A stretch of DNA of 64,000 nt from Hermetia illucens. Taxonomy: Eukaryota; Arthropoda; Insecta; Diptera; Stratiomyidae. Under the pieces are notes generated by a model that was not told where the DNA came from, searched no databases, and worked only from the letters and a program-made list of their open reading frames with translations. Numbering within the stretch: the first letter of the stretch is position 1; each line of letters opens with the position of its first letter. A program made the position numbers and the translations under genes. Positions 1 to 12,900 of this stretch are shown one piece after another. Location of the stretch: assembly GCF_905115235.1 (NCBI RefSeq), contig NC_051849.1, forward strand, positions 138,118,712 to 138,182,711. The letters run 5' to 3'.

Positions 1-208
1 GCTTTCGCGATCTAGCACCCATTCAGCAGTACAACAAAGGATAGGTATTTTGGCCAAACAATATTGATAAACGCTAGGGCGTCATATAAAATGCTTTGGA
101 ACAAATCAACCTGTCAGCCACGTTCAATAGACCAATATAGGAATCACAGATCATGATCAACAATTATTGTTTGCAATCACAGACAATAATTATGATATGT
201 AAATTATA

Positions 209-482
209 GGGATGGTGCAAGTGGTTACAGCGCTGGAATGTTATAGCAGAAGGTCACGGTTCAAATCTCACTGATGGCAGAGGGATTTGTTATCGTGACT
301 GGATGTCAGACTCCGCTGTGAATGAGTACCTGAGTCAAATCAGTCTAATAAACTCAACCGAACGCAATGCTAACCACATTACCTCCTACAGTGTACGTTA
401 CGGTCTTGAATCATAAGCTCTAACACACTTCAACGCCCTGATCCAATATGGATTGTTGCCCCAACGATTATTATTCAATTAT
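209..482 (+). repeat. SINE-A copy 1, tRNA-derived SINE
   Basis: This begins with a tRNA-like head containing a degenerate pol III A box and the B-box-like GGTTCAAATCT near 260. A body shared with the copies at 14996, 15546, 29325, 33480 and 54590 follows, with the landmarks 'gaatgagtacctgag' and 'cttgaat'. It ends in ATT trinucleotide repeats after 'ttgttgccccaacg'. It is full length or nearly so and is old, to judge by mismatches with the other copies. Confidence 0.75.
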
Positions 483-2289
483 AGGGAATAGAACAAAAAC
501 GAAAATAACTTACGAGAAAAATAAGCTGGCTCCAGAAAAGGAATAACTCGGACATAGATAATCGCAACCTCGCTTAAGAGAAGATGGAGGACATCATAGT
601 CTGAATGGCCGTGTAACCTCTAGGCGTTACAGGGATTAGCTATGGTAAACTACACCCAGACTAATAGTATTTACTATTAAGACGTGAAGTCGGTGACCCG
701 CTGAGAAAGTGATTCATTTCTGAGGTGGGGCGTTTAAAATGCACATTAAAAATATCCTGCTTGTCGTAAAAGGCGACTTAAATTGGTAGGCATTTTTGGG
801 GTATTAGCTTGCAAATATCAAATATCCCTTATGCTTTAGAAGCAGCTAAAATGCAAAATTTAGCAACAGCAATGGCAATGAATCCACTTTCGGCAATGTG
901 GCCAGGCGAACAATCATCGATATCATGGTGTCGTGATAAACCAGCTCCTTCTGGAGGGTGACAGATATTAAACGACCACAGGAGCATATATGTTCTAATC
1001 GATATAGAACTACATCCTGCTTCCCTGTTTTGTGTAATAAAACGTCAGTTTAATGAGGAGATTTTGTCGAGCTTGGTTTCTCTTCTCTCTTTATCTTTCC
1101 TTCGCAGCTTAAATGAGAAATATTTCGTGCGCACAACGCCCCATTGATTTTATTGATACTTGCTGCCTGAGGCATAGGTTTTGAGTCAATCCAAATAAAC
1201 CCGCAATGGTATTATTGTAAATAAAAAGGTGGAACTGAGGAATGATCTTTCAAATTTCCGAAGAAGTGAAAGAAACGAGAGAAAAATAAAACAGGCTCCA
1301 CAATTGCACAGTTGGACCATTACCTCGTCAAGAAGACTTAGGGCTAATGTATTAGTGTAGATATCTGTTGGTATCCTTATGCCGATATTCGTTTATGATC
1401 CACAGTTTGGTGGGTTAAGATAAGGTAAAAAATTGTTTACTGTAAGCCCGCCTCACTGCAAAGAACTGTATGTCTGGATGAAGTGGCCGAGGAGAACCTC
1501 CATAGTGGTGGCACCGGGAGATGCTGTATCACATTGGTTTGCCGGCCGTGGTGCAGTAGGCGAATGTTCCAAATGGCTAATTAGGGCGACCAGACCCAAG
1601 TCTGCATGGGGACTCATTTGAAGTGGCAATAGGTCACGAAACCTTAGCAAGGGTATACTGGTACCATGGAAACCGGGATAGCCCCTGAATTCACATACTT
1701 TGTTAGAATTCCTGTTGTATGTGCGCTCAGGTCGATTGTTGCCGTTTGCCCCCTAGTGGGAGCTTCATGGGAGTTGTGATTACGTTCAAGTGAACAGAGA
1801 CCTTCGAGCCTCGACGTGTCGTCTCAACACGGGAGCCGTACTCCTTAGTTCACCACCACTATGAATGCTGAGTCATGCACTCGGAATAGACTGGTACCGT
1901 TGTAACTTAGCACAGCGCGGCTCTGATTGTGGTCACAAAATATATCCGCGTCCTAAGAAGACCGTGGGATTAAGGCTACAAGACAGGTACCCCTTCCCAT
2001 ACGAGACTATCAGTGTCACTGAAGTTGCGCAAGCAAACAAAGCACTATCATTCCAATATGGGAAAATAATGCTGGTTTTTGTAGTGCGCGCACAATCCTT
2101 GGGCAACGGTAGCGAGTGGTAGTTCTCACAAAGCTCACTTTCTCCAACTCGACCGAGAATTGTGGAGAGTACTTTTCTGCCTCTTGCGGCAGTGTGCTTT
2201 TATACTCTAAAAGCCGAGTGATGGCAGACACGAATCTGTTTTTGCGTTGAGGTACGCTCTCGTAACCTGGTATTTCTGACAAGGTTGAG
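483..2289. other. No gene recognised
   Basis: All open frames here are short, overlap on both strands and have no recognisable motif. The part from 1400 to 1900 is richer in GC than its surroundings and may be the 5' region of the LINE that becomes recognisable at 2290. I could not confirm this. Confidence 0.4.
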
Positions 2290-4330
2290 GAGCATCACAA
2301 TTGCGCAGTACTACGCAAGCACCAACGAAGACTTCTGATATAGTGGAGAAGGATGCATTCTACGAGCGATTACATACATTTCAGGAGAGGCTTCCTAAGA
2401 GTGGCATTTTGATTTGAACGCCAGCGTGGGCTTTGACAACACCTTACTCGGACATGTGATAGGAAAGCACGATTTTGGCAAGGGTAACGATAATGGTGGG
2501 AGGTTTATAGATTTCTGCATTCTCCACATTGTTGAAACACAGAGTCTGCTATAAGGTCAGTTGGGTTTCCACTGATCGACATCGTACAAGCGTTCAGATT
2601 GACCACTTTGTGATCAACAGTAGAATTAGGCGTTCTCTCCTGGATGTGCGTAACAAGAGAGGCGCCGACATCGGTCTCGAAGGGGATCACCATCTGTTGG
2701 TCGCAAGTGTTCGTTTGCGTGTTGCGTCCGCCTTTTTTACGCAAGATTCGAGAGCTGTGACCCCCAAATTCAATATCGGCCGCTTACATGATCTAGCTGT
2801 CACTCGGAAATGGGAGAGTTATCTTGCGGATGGGATGGCAGATACCCTGAGTAAAGGCCTGTTTGCGTTGCATGTGCTAATTATTAATGTCACTTGCATT
2901 GGTCCCATCGCTTCCATTCATAAAAATTGAATTTAAACCGGACACATAAAATATAAGAAGATGCATACACTAATCACATAAACTGTGCAATGTGCAATGC
3001 CGTGATTTTGTGCGCGGACAATCGACCTGCATGCATATTTTATGTTATTAAAATCAAACAATTGTAAAATTCAATTTTTATAAATGAAAGCGACGGGACT
3101 AATGCAAGTGACATTAATAATTAGTACCTGGAACGCAAATAGTGCCTTCCGCAGTGATCAGAACGAATTCATTCAAATTAATTACATTCAAAAGTAGTAG
3201 CCGAAAACGAAAAGCGCCGCCAAATTGCAAATGGCGTAATCTGTCATCAGAACCAACTTTACCGACGTGCAGCGAACTTTGCCGACCTAAAATCTTCATT
3301 GTACATTGAAACTGCTTGCGGTCCGCTGTTTCGCCCGCATTCCGCACACATCATAGTTCCCGCTTAACCTTCTGACAATATCGATCAGCATTGGGGCGTC
3401 ATCAAAAATGCTCTTTTCTCGGGTCGTCAGCCACGTCCCAAAGGGCCGAAATAAAATTTGCCTGACTGCTGATCGATAAACGGAAGGGGTTGAAGGCTAT
3501 ATTGACCGCTGCCAGTGATGGTACGCATGACACGCTCGAATTCCCAAACCAAGCGTAATTCCAAATTTGCATGTGGTCGCAAATATTTCGATGGTCTTGT
3601 GAAGAACATTAACAGTCGACCACGATGACGGACAGCTGGAGAGGTGGAAAGAACACTTCACCACAGTTCTTAACCATATCACAACAGGTGAAGTTTCGCC
3701 TATTATGGATGAAATGGTCAGTCACCGTAACATGTGGATACGAACTGTTCCTCCAAGTAGAAAGGAAATCACTTCGAGGATGATCGTTAAATTTCCAAAG
3801 AAGTGTACCCGTTTTGAGTGTGACAATTGGAGAGGTCTCTCTAATAGCTAATAGCTCTAATAGCTAACGAAATGCATCAAAGAACATTTCGAAAACTAGG
3901 CCGTCAGAGAGCAGGGTGGTCTCCGCTCCGGAATCATTAACAACCTACGTATCATCGTTTGGAATAAAACGCCGAGTTTTAGATTTTCGCCTCACCCACT
4001 CTTCATCGATTTCGAGAAAGCTTCCGATAGCGAGAACAGGAAGTGTATCTGGCTTCGTCTATGCTGCATGATTCAAAATGTCACCTGCTGCGCCGAGATA
4101 AAATCTTAGAGGATTTTGAGCTCCCAAGCGGAATTCGCCAGGGTTACAGCCTGCTACCGATATTATTTCTTCCTGTTATCGGTGACGTTCTTCATGTTGC
4201 CCTATGCAGAGGATGTGGAGGAGTTCAATGGACGAAGAAATCTTTTCTCAAACAGCTCGAATACGCTGATGATATCTGTTTGCAAACGCCACTCGTCGTT
4301 CACTCTTTAATTGCTCTCACCAGCTTTAAG
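2290..4330 (+). mobile_element. RTE-like LINE relic (subfamily 2 type), endonuclease to RT
   Basis: From 2290 the + strand reads as the end of an APE-type endonuclease. At 2580-2730 it gives VQIDHFVI, then RRSLLDVRNKRGADIG, then GDHHLLVASVRLRVA, which is the conserved IDH...DHH end of the domain. The linker between endonuclease and reverse transcriptase is at 3610-3800 (LERWKEHFTTVLN). RT motifs are at 4043-4300: DSKCHLL, SGIRQGYSLLPILF and the YADDI active site. The copy is dead, with several frame changes and stops. It is interrupted at 2877-3124 by a MITE, and 3125-3600 is not recognisable as LINE. RTE is my best clade call; Jockey-like clades are less likely. Confidence 0.7.
2877..3124. 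mobile_element. Fold-back MITE with ~58-bp inverted repeats
   Basis: The arms at 2877-2934 and 3067-3124 are reverse complements with only about five mismatches (left arm starts CTAATTATTAATGTCACTTG). The interior is about 130 bp, non-coding and partly palindromic (acataaaatata ... atattttatgt). It lies inside the LINE relic that starts at 2290. No target duplication is clear, apart from a possible TA. The superfamily cannot be assigned from the ends alone. Confidence 0.75.
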
Positions 4331-6532
4331 TGAAAATAATTAAGTCAAATGCAACTGAACTAAGCGACTTCCACAGTGGAAGTGCCCGCTCATTGCGATC
4401 TGTAGTTTAACTCAACAAATTAAGTAATAAATTTCCAAAATCTCTCCCATGTTTTCTGTGCAAAATAGATTCCCAATTCGTATCAATAACGAAATTCGTT
4501 AAACTACCTATAACTGCGGTAGTTTGATGACTAGTTTTAAGTGACGCAGTAGCACCTGCTTTCCTATAGACGAGTCACCGAGCTAATCTGGCAGGAATCT
4601 TGCTTATCAATTCTCTTGGGCTAGAACGCTTGAAGACTAATCAAAACTGCATTATGACATTTAATAAACCATATCTCGTCGCGACATTCCCGAAGATAAC
4701 ACGGAGATCGCCAGTTTTTTCTGTGATTCATGCTCAGAATGCTTTCAGCTTCCAGCAACGTAATCACGATAAACATTCACACTTGAGGTAAAAAACTTTT
4801 GCCTCAAACTAATTTGATTAGAAATAGCAGCGAATCATTAGAGCGTATTGTTCCGACGGCACTTTTATTACCATCGTCTATAGACGAAGTAGAACAATAA
4901 GAAAGTCGTGTGTGGTGGCAACTGCTGATAGCAGATGCGGAGGTCTTGTTTACGAACAATCAGTGGGCTGCGACCACGGACGCAACTCTCGCCACTGCAC
5001 ACTGAGCTATCACGAGATTAAATCGCGACATTTTGACCTTTCCGCTGTGCCCGTCCGCTCTTTGTCTAGACAAAGTTGTCAAGCGGCGCCCCAAAAAGAT
5101 CACCAGGGCTGAACTACCGAGATTGCAACATCCCTAAGTCTGTAAAATCAGTCAGCAAGAACCGGTAAACCTCGTTGATGTTTACATATTGCATTACATG
5201 CCGAAGCGAGAACCACCGTCTTACTAACTAAGAAATCTAGTTTACGTTGACGTCTGCAAGTGACTGAAACCGTACAAACGCCAAAATCGATTCGAAATCT
5301 TTTCACTACTCCGAAGATATTTACCGACATCCACGTCGAAAGGTGAAGATTGTCCAAAAAGTCCCATGTTTGTCCACCTTATTCAGACCGAATCCGGCTA
5401 GATGAGTGTGTTGTTGCGGGCAAGCCTCCCCGAAAATTTCACATCAACTGCAGCCGCCTCGTCGCCTTTCTTCCGTTGTTTTCTGTTGCAACAATTTATT
5501 TCCACGAATGAATTTCCTACGGTAAATATTAATTTAAACCACGACACGGCGTTTTCGAAGTAGTCCCGGAGGTCTGTTTTGTCTGGAACGGAGACGACAA
5601 AGAGTTCGCGCTGTTCACGTCCTTTATTTTTCAATTTTCCCTGATTCGACTGTGACTAATGACTTATTGCTTGTCATTTTCATTCGACATTCCAGTATTC
5701 CAGGCTGCAGGAGTGTTGCAAGATAGCAATGTAAACCGTCCATTGAACAATTGCTGTCAAAACTGATAACGAAATTTGGAGAGTTCGTGGTGCAAAGTAA
5801 ATAGAGCGCAGGTAATTTGAAATATTCAAAGTCGAAAAACAATATTTTTCGTTTTTAGGTCTGTCTGTCTGTGTTTTAGTCTGAAAAAAACGAAGTATAT
5901 CAGATATTTGCATATCTGTACTGTTATTAACTCCTTTTGCTACTTCCGACAATCTTTGAAAAAGCGATTACAGTGTTTAAAAGATCATTTTTATTTTTAT
6001 TTATGCAAGAAAACAAAATGTATTAAAATTTATATAATGTAGAATATGACCCTAATGAGTTTGGATTTAGAGATATACTCAAAGCATTCCCCGCTTGTCG
6101 GAAAAGTCACTATGTAAGTGGAATAAAAAATCGTAGACTAACAGTCTGGATATTTTGAAACTATCTTGCTACCAAAACGTCTTCAACGGACTTCACGGCT
6201 ACAACATTTGTTTATTGTGAACGGTTTCTTCCTATTTCCGCTTTCCTAGGATCCAAATTAATCGAATACAAAGCCGGCTTCGATAGACTATCATCTGATC
6301 CGGTCGTCGTTTAACATTAGGAAATCTTCCTCACTGCACCGATGGCAGTAAATTTGAACAACCCACGCTACGATAGTGATGAACACCGAACCGCCATTAA
6401 AAATGCCTTTATCTCCGACGTGAATGAAACTGCCAGAATCGTCCCAAAAGGTCTTCTTAATCTCTCATTAAATCATTAGTGTTTCGTGTTCGCTGCTTGT
6501 TGGAGTATAGGGCATCCATACAGTCAGATTGT
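4331..6532. other. No gene recognised
   Basis: The sequence is low-copy in appearance. The longest open frame (about 5400-5634, - strand, 78 codons) has no recognisable domain and no convincing splice partners. I see no repeat match with the rest of the window. Confidence 0.4.
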
Positions 6533-6702
6533 TCTTCACTTTCACTATCATCACACTTAACGTTGTGCAAGTGATAAGCTCACAGCAGCGAGCAAACACA
6601 AGACGAACACAGACACCCATGGCCACTGGGATTCAGATCCAGATCCAGAGCAGCGGGATGGGAACACCGACAATCTATCTCCTCAACCACGACGCCATTG
6701 AC
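6533..6702 (-). repeat. SINE-B fragment
   Basis: On the - strand this matches the tRNA-derived SINE at 24011. It shares the block gataagctcacagcagcg followed by the cacagacaccc block, then a degenerate tRNA-like head (ctcctcaaccacgacgcc). It is more diverged than the copy at 32577. Confidence 0.6.
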
Positions 6703-6841
6703 CTTAGCCAAGCTGAGGTGTGATGCGCCATTTAGTGTTTACACCGTCGAACTAGGACCAGACATTTTCTTTGGAACAACAGAAAACGGTCTTTCAGGCT
6801 GCAACACCTATATCCGATTTTAAAGCCAGAACTGTTGTAAA

Positions 6842-6855
6842 CCCCCCCCCCCCCC
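6842..6855. repeat. Homopolymer C14
   Basis: This is a run of 14 C residues with no relation to a recognised feature. Such runs are common sites of length error in sequencing. Confidence 0.9.
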
Positions 6856-6964
6856 GCCGGTTTATGTGAAATCCCTCAATTAGAATTGAATACGACTGCT
6901 TACAATGACCGTTTGTTGTGAAATGTTCCTCTCCGATAATTTCGTTCAACTTCCGTTAAGGGGA

Positions 6965-7545
6965 CTCAGCGTATGTGTAAAACAAAGCCTTATTAAAATC
7001 GGCGTATTATCTGTCTGTCCGTCTGTCACACGCTATATCTCAAAGACGATTATTCCTGTTGATACGAAATTTTGTAGGAAGGTGGAACTTCGTCCCATTG
7101 CAGGGAGTAATCTAGTTCCAAGTTGAGTTTAAGGGGGTGTACAATTTTTTTCACCAAGTATAGTCGCATGAGGTATCAAATGAAAGGTCGCGGTTAGTAC
7201 TTCACAAGGCCGATACTAGTTTTGACTAGTTGCAAAGGGGAGAAGTGCGGAGGTCCGAAAAGGACCAGTTACTTCAATGACCGCCTGGGAACCAACCAGA
7301 ATCAACAACTTTTGCAGTGATATAGGGTCTGGTATAAAGCAAGATACTACCAAGTTTGGTAGAAATCACACTATTACTAACACAGTGATATTAGATCAAA
7401 GCTCTCACTCTTGTGCAAATTTCTTGCATTCTAAGACATGATCTGATAAACTCAATCATAAACATTACGAGCTAAGTACAAATGGAACTACTGGATCGAG
7501 TTTAATAATTCTTTTATCGAAATAATTGCAACACTCGTCATTATG
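6965..7545 (-). repeat. F1 repeat copy
   Basis: F1 is an abundant non-coding repeat defined here by comparing about 13 copies in this window. In its + orientation it starts near 'aagtcgggaaaccggaagct' and runs through AT-rich blocks such as 'taactttgttaataatag' and 'ggttggataggttctgag'. It then has 'caaatgaaaggtctcg' and a (GACA)n/(CTGT)n tract, and ends in a short hairpin (AAGGTTTTGT, loop, ACAAAACCTT). This copy is reversed. The hairpin half and the CTGTCTGTCCGTCTG tract are at 6985-7030 and the body follows. Confidence 0.7.
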
Positions 7546-8865
7546 GCCCGAACTAGAATTTCTGAGATTCATTGACATTAAGTCCCGTTTTTCGATACTT
7601 TAGTTAAAAAAAGAGGTTGGTTTTGAAATTTAATCTTCTGGTAATTTTTAAACCAATCCCGTTAGTTCTAAATGAAATTGCGCTTTCATTTTCTTTTTCG
7701 GGTTCACGGTTTGGTTAAAGAAGCAGGAGAAGTTAGAAGGATGCAACCAACCATTGTTGTTTCAGTGGCAATGGCATATGCTGTTATGAATCACTGAGAA
7801 CAGGGTTCCATAAGGGGAAGTGACAAAAACAAAATTCCACTAGACACACCGAACTTTCCCTATCAGAACCAAACAAACTTGCCGCAGTATTGTTCCAAGC
7901 GTAATGCCCTAACTAACTATATACTTTGCATTCCATCCAAGCAATTGAACCGCCAGACAACTAATATCTTTGACAGGAAGGGTAGATTGCCTAATCTAGC
8001 TCTCGAGCAGGTAATAAGCAAGATAGCTAATACTTTAATCTGAAAATCTAAACAAATAGTAGCGTACACAGACGATGAATCGGAATCAGACTACAAATCA
8101 ACGAGGCAAAACCGTAAATTATAATACAAACGAAGAGAATTGTTCCTTGAAGCTAAAGAATAAAATATTGCAAATGTAGACAAATTTATATAAATAGACA
8201 CAAAATTGAAAGAAATACGATTACCAATTAGTGAAATAAAAAGAAAAATACAGGTGGCTTATAAAATCCTTTACTCTGTTCTGACTATCTTGAAGACCGG
8301 CTACATTTTGCTTCAGTTTTCATTCCGTACAAAAGTTTTTTTTGGAGATGGGTGTATAAATTGCCCTGTATTTCAATAACGAACTATGCGATCGGGCTGG
8401 AAAAAATACTGGGGACGCTCAAGATAATACTAAACCTATGGTGAAAAAGTCGTATTTGTATCTGTATCCAGTTCTTCACAAAAGATATTCAAAAAACGGC
8501 GAAAAACTGCCTACACACGGGATGACTCCCTTAAAACAATTTCGCAAAGATATTTGGACCTAATTTTTAGGCTGACGCTTCATCTTCCTTGAAAGTGCAC
8601 TGTCAGACTCGCATACTAAACTATCAATTTCCAAATAATTCGCCCAAATTTTCTTAAAGATGATACATTGCACCTAATTTTGTTAGGCTATCCTTTTTAT
8701 ACGCATAAGTTTACAATCGATTCCCTTTTATAAGTAACCGCATCAATTTTCAATTTTCTCTCAAAACCATAGTTTTCATTACAAATTCACTTATTGATCT
8801 GCCCATACTGATAGAATTGACACAACTATTGCTCTTTATTTTTTTTAAACCGAAAACAAATTAAA
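7546..8865. other. No gene recognised
   Basis: This AT-rich stretch lies upstream of the DHHC gene, has no long open frame and shows no recognised repeat. Confidence 0.4.
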
Positions 8866-9590
8866 ACAAGTCGGAAGTTAGACGCTTCAGGTGTAAAAGG
8901 TTTTGTGTTTCCCTATCTGAGGAACGATGAATACATGACAGTTCCCCGTGTACACAGTTAAATAATCAATTATGCCCTTTTTTCAAAGATCCATTTACAC
9001 AAAAAAATTGGTCTGGAAAGCATTGTATTGGCAATAGTCAACCTCATAGGCCCCACAGTAGGAGTTCAATATTATTCACAAATGTGAAAAAGTTAGTCTT
9101 CAACAGATACAAACAAATCGGGAAACCGGAAGCTCACGCCTCACGCTTTGTTTGTTTCTGCTGTGAGTATATTTGCACGTAGCCCGTTATGTGTATGCAT
9201 TAAGCATATTAGATTACCCACTTTAGTGTGATATTGATATTTAGTTCCAGTAAATTTACACTGTAACGTCAAATTTAAGCTACTGTAACTTTGTTATTAA
9301 TAGTATAATGTTGATCAAACTTGGGGATAACATACTCCATACCATAATCTATATTACTGCATTTTATAGCTCTAGGATAAAATTAAGGTTGGTTTTCACT
9401 TAATTTCCCCAAAAATATAATAATACAGTATTATTAACTTAATTTGAGCACATATCGATATGGAGAGCACAGAGGCAGTTTCATGACTTTCAGATTTTTC
9501 GGTTAGGTAATTTCTGATACTGGATCCGTTAAAGAAATCATCATTTTTGACAAAAATACAAAAAGTCTCGAAATATTTACTCATCCTCAT
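8866..9590 (+). repeat. Two partial F1 copies in the same orientation
   Basis: One F1 start is at 8866 (aacaagtcgg...gacgcttcaggtg). A second is at about 9110 (atcgggaaaccggaagct), which continues through 'taactttgttattaatag', 'ataatacagtattattaac' and 'agatttttcggttagg' to about 9575. They lie within 350 bp of the first coding exon of the DHHC gene, so they may border or contribute to its promoter. Confidence 0.65.
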
Positions 9591-9923
9591 ATTGTTTCCA
9601 TTGGTAGATGCCTTTAAAATTTTCTAATTGTTTTTCTCTCCACATTTGTCCAATTCAAACAAAACATACTTCCACTATAAATTCGACATCATTCCAGTTA
9701 ACCACCTCCACTTCCAGTCGCATTCACACCGATCGAACATCTGCATTGACATTTCGAACTGTCAAGTGTAGGGGGGCTTTGGCATTCGCCTCGCAGGGAA
9801 AAATTATGTCGTCCGCTGGAAATTCAATCGCGTAAAACCCATAAATTTTCGGATAGAAATCAGGACTAGTGCATTCCGTGTGACGAACCAAGTACGCTTC
9901 AATTCATTCCCGTATCGTACGAC

Positions 9924-12900
9924 ATGACTTTCATTCGTGATCCGTGCGGAATCGTCTGTTTGCTGGTGACTTATGGAGCTGTGTTCTATGCCGATTATGT
10001 GGTGACGCGATGGATTATCCTGCAAACAATGGAGACAAGGTATGTCCTGGGGTGGTGGGCATCCCCACTCCACGCAGTTGCCAGGTCAGGTGTAAATAAA
10101 CAACGGCACTTTTCTCTGTTTTAGCTTGTGGGCGCCTCTGCACGTCGTTTCGTTCAATACGGTCGTCTTTCTATTGACAATGGCGCACTTGAAGGCGGTC
10201 CTTTCGGATCCCGGGACGGTGCCGTTGCCGCAAAATCGATTGGATTTTTCCGATTTACACTCAGGGCAGAAGAACGGTCACGGCCACGGTGAGTGGACGG
10301 TGTGCACTCGCTGCGAAACATACAGACCACCGCGGGCGCATCATTGCCGAATATGCAAGCGATGCATTCGCCGCATGGATCACCATTGTCCTTGGATAAA
10401 TAATTGCGTTGGGGAGAGGAACCAGAAGTATTTCCTGCAGTTTCTTGTTTATGTTGGAGTATTGGCGTTGTACTCTGTGGCTTTGGTGCTGGGATCCTGG
10501 ATTTATCCGTGCGAGCAGTGCAACGCGAACATAGCAGATTCGCAGGCCAGGATGTGAGTAACTATATCATTTAATTTTCCTGGAACAAGAGGACTTGCTT
10601 GTGAGATTCATGTAGACTAAAAGAAGCATTTCACACATTACCAAACCCAACCGTCCAAAGTTCAAGTGGAATGATGGAAACGGGACTGAAGAGAGGTCAA
10701 GTATCGATTGTTAATTGGGCAAGTGCTGCCGATTTTCTTTGTATAGATTCCTCCTACCCCAAAAGAGTTTACAAACTCAACCTTGAACAGCTAATTAGTT
10801 TCGTTAGAGGCTACATGAGCATTGAAGTTTTATTTAGCAAAAGTTGTAGTGCTTTATATTTTACTTTTCGCACGTTGTATAGAAACCCTACTGTATTGTG
10901 TTAGCTTCCGTGTTCAGCGGAACTTAACCTGGAGCTTGCAATGGGATCTAGGCCGGAGAATGTGAGCTCCTTCATGCAAGTGACTTATCGCATTTATGGT
11001 TGTGAGGGATGAGTACAGAGGAAAAAAACGTGGAAGATTTTGAAGAAAGTTTGATTTCCTCTTAGAGTGATGGGCCTGAACTATTGTAAGTTCTAAGGCT
11101 CCGCCGCTTTCAATAGCTTCAAAGAATTTGTTTGTGAGAATCGGCATATAAGGCTGGTGAAGCATTCAATAAATCAATAGCTGCATGGGCACCGTACGGT
11201 GCACTGGGTGATACATTATTTAAAAATAGAAACGTTGGATGCCTATGTGGCGAACGATAAGTACAGCATAGGCCAGTAAACGGATTCTTTCAATCCAAAT
11301 CATTTTCGCCGATTATGGCCAAGTTCTAGGGAATATATTGTCCATTTTCGTTTTAGAACGAATAATTCAAATTATTCCGGTTTCAGTGATCAAAACTGGG
11401 TTGCGGAATATCAATTGCGGCTCGGTGGACTGCGCAGTTTTTATGCAGTCCCTGCCCATATTGCTAGACGCAAAATGCTACGAAAATTTACTTTCCGAAT
11501 ATATAACCACAATGGAGGTTTTATCATAAATTGGAAGCTGCATTCCTTCAAAAAATATTTATTTATAATTGCCATAAAGCAAATCATAAGACTGATATGA
11601 ATTTTTCTTCTTTGATCCTCCTTTTGTTGTTAGAAGAGCGTCAATTCGGTATGACCTGTTGTCGAGTGAAGTTTTTACTGTCTCTACTGTGTTTGTGGAT
11701 AATAATTGCATATTTGAATGATTTTTTTGCGAATATCGTACTTTGGTTGTGATACAATTTTTAGCTCTTCCCTCCTCCCTCCATTAGCGCCTTAGTTCAT
11801 TCGATTGTGTTCATGTCAGGATTATTACCTGGCGAATCCAACAGAGGACATTTTCTTTTTGTAAATATATTTGTACAGACCGGGCTGTGTGCCAAAGAGC
11901 GCCATTTTGCATAGATATAGATGGTTCCTCATTCGGAAATATTTCTTAACGTAGTTGGGATGGAATTGCTCACCTCGGTGACAGCGCAAAAATGGAAATG
12001 TTTGGTCACGGCTTTCTTGATAGCGTTAGTACTAACATTGTTCGATGCTTCCTCTATATGCAAGGAGGTAGCTAGAGTATATTGCTTCTACTGCAGTGAT
12101 AGGTCAATCGTACCAATTGCTTCGTGGGGAGCGGTTTCTGTGTGCACTAAGAGGAAGGCCATCTCTCCATAGTCGTCCTTAAGTGGTCTGCCCGCTTTCA
12201 GTATCAAAGCCACTGGTGCGCCTTTCCAAGGGTGTGGTACGTGTCCCAAAGAAATACAGCTCTGATATATCTTAACAAGCCACGGCATAATCTTGTCCTA
12301 CAGCTTCTGCAGCATGACTGGTATAATGCCATTTGGGCCCGAAGATTTATATGCGGAGAAGCTGTTTACAGCCCAGCCGATCTTATCCTCGCTAATTACC
12401 GATTTGATAGTCTCGCACGGTTGAGGCGGCTGCATACTCTCCAAGCAAGGCTCTGACTCACAATCCTCGCTGACGGGGAAGCAGCAGCTCCAAAATTTCA
12501 GCAGAACATTCCGTCCAGGAGCTTTCCGATTTTTTAAGAAAGGAAGGGCTCCTATATTCCTTGGGCAGAATCTTACTAGGCCTTGCAGATTCGCTGTTGC
12601 TTTCAATCTCCCGACGGTAGTCCAACGAGTACCGTCTCTTGGCAGCCTTGATGGCTAACCTGTACGTCTTCAGGCAGTCCGTGTATGGATGCCAATATTT
12701 ATGGTTATAGCAGATGTTGAAGATTTCTCTGGTTAGTTTACTGAGACTGGGCAAATCGTCATTCCACAACGGTGGCAGTGTCTGTTTGCTTTTATCGCGC
12801 TTTTTAGCATGGGCTTCTTGGCGGATTGGTGGGCCGTGGCATCCAAATGCGTTAATTCTCTTCTGTTTCCTAAACAAATTTTTGTAAGACACCTTTCTGC

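Noticed and set aside
5398-5634. 78-codon - strand frame as a small gene
   Set aside because: No recognisable motif, no supported splice sites and no repeat relation, so there is too little evidence.
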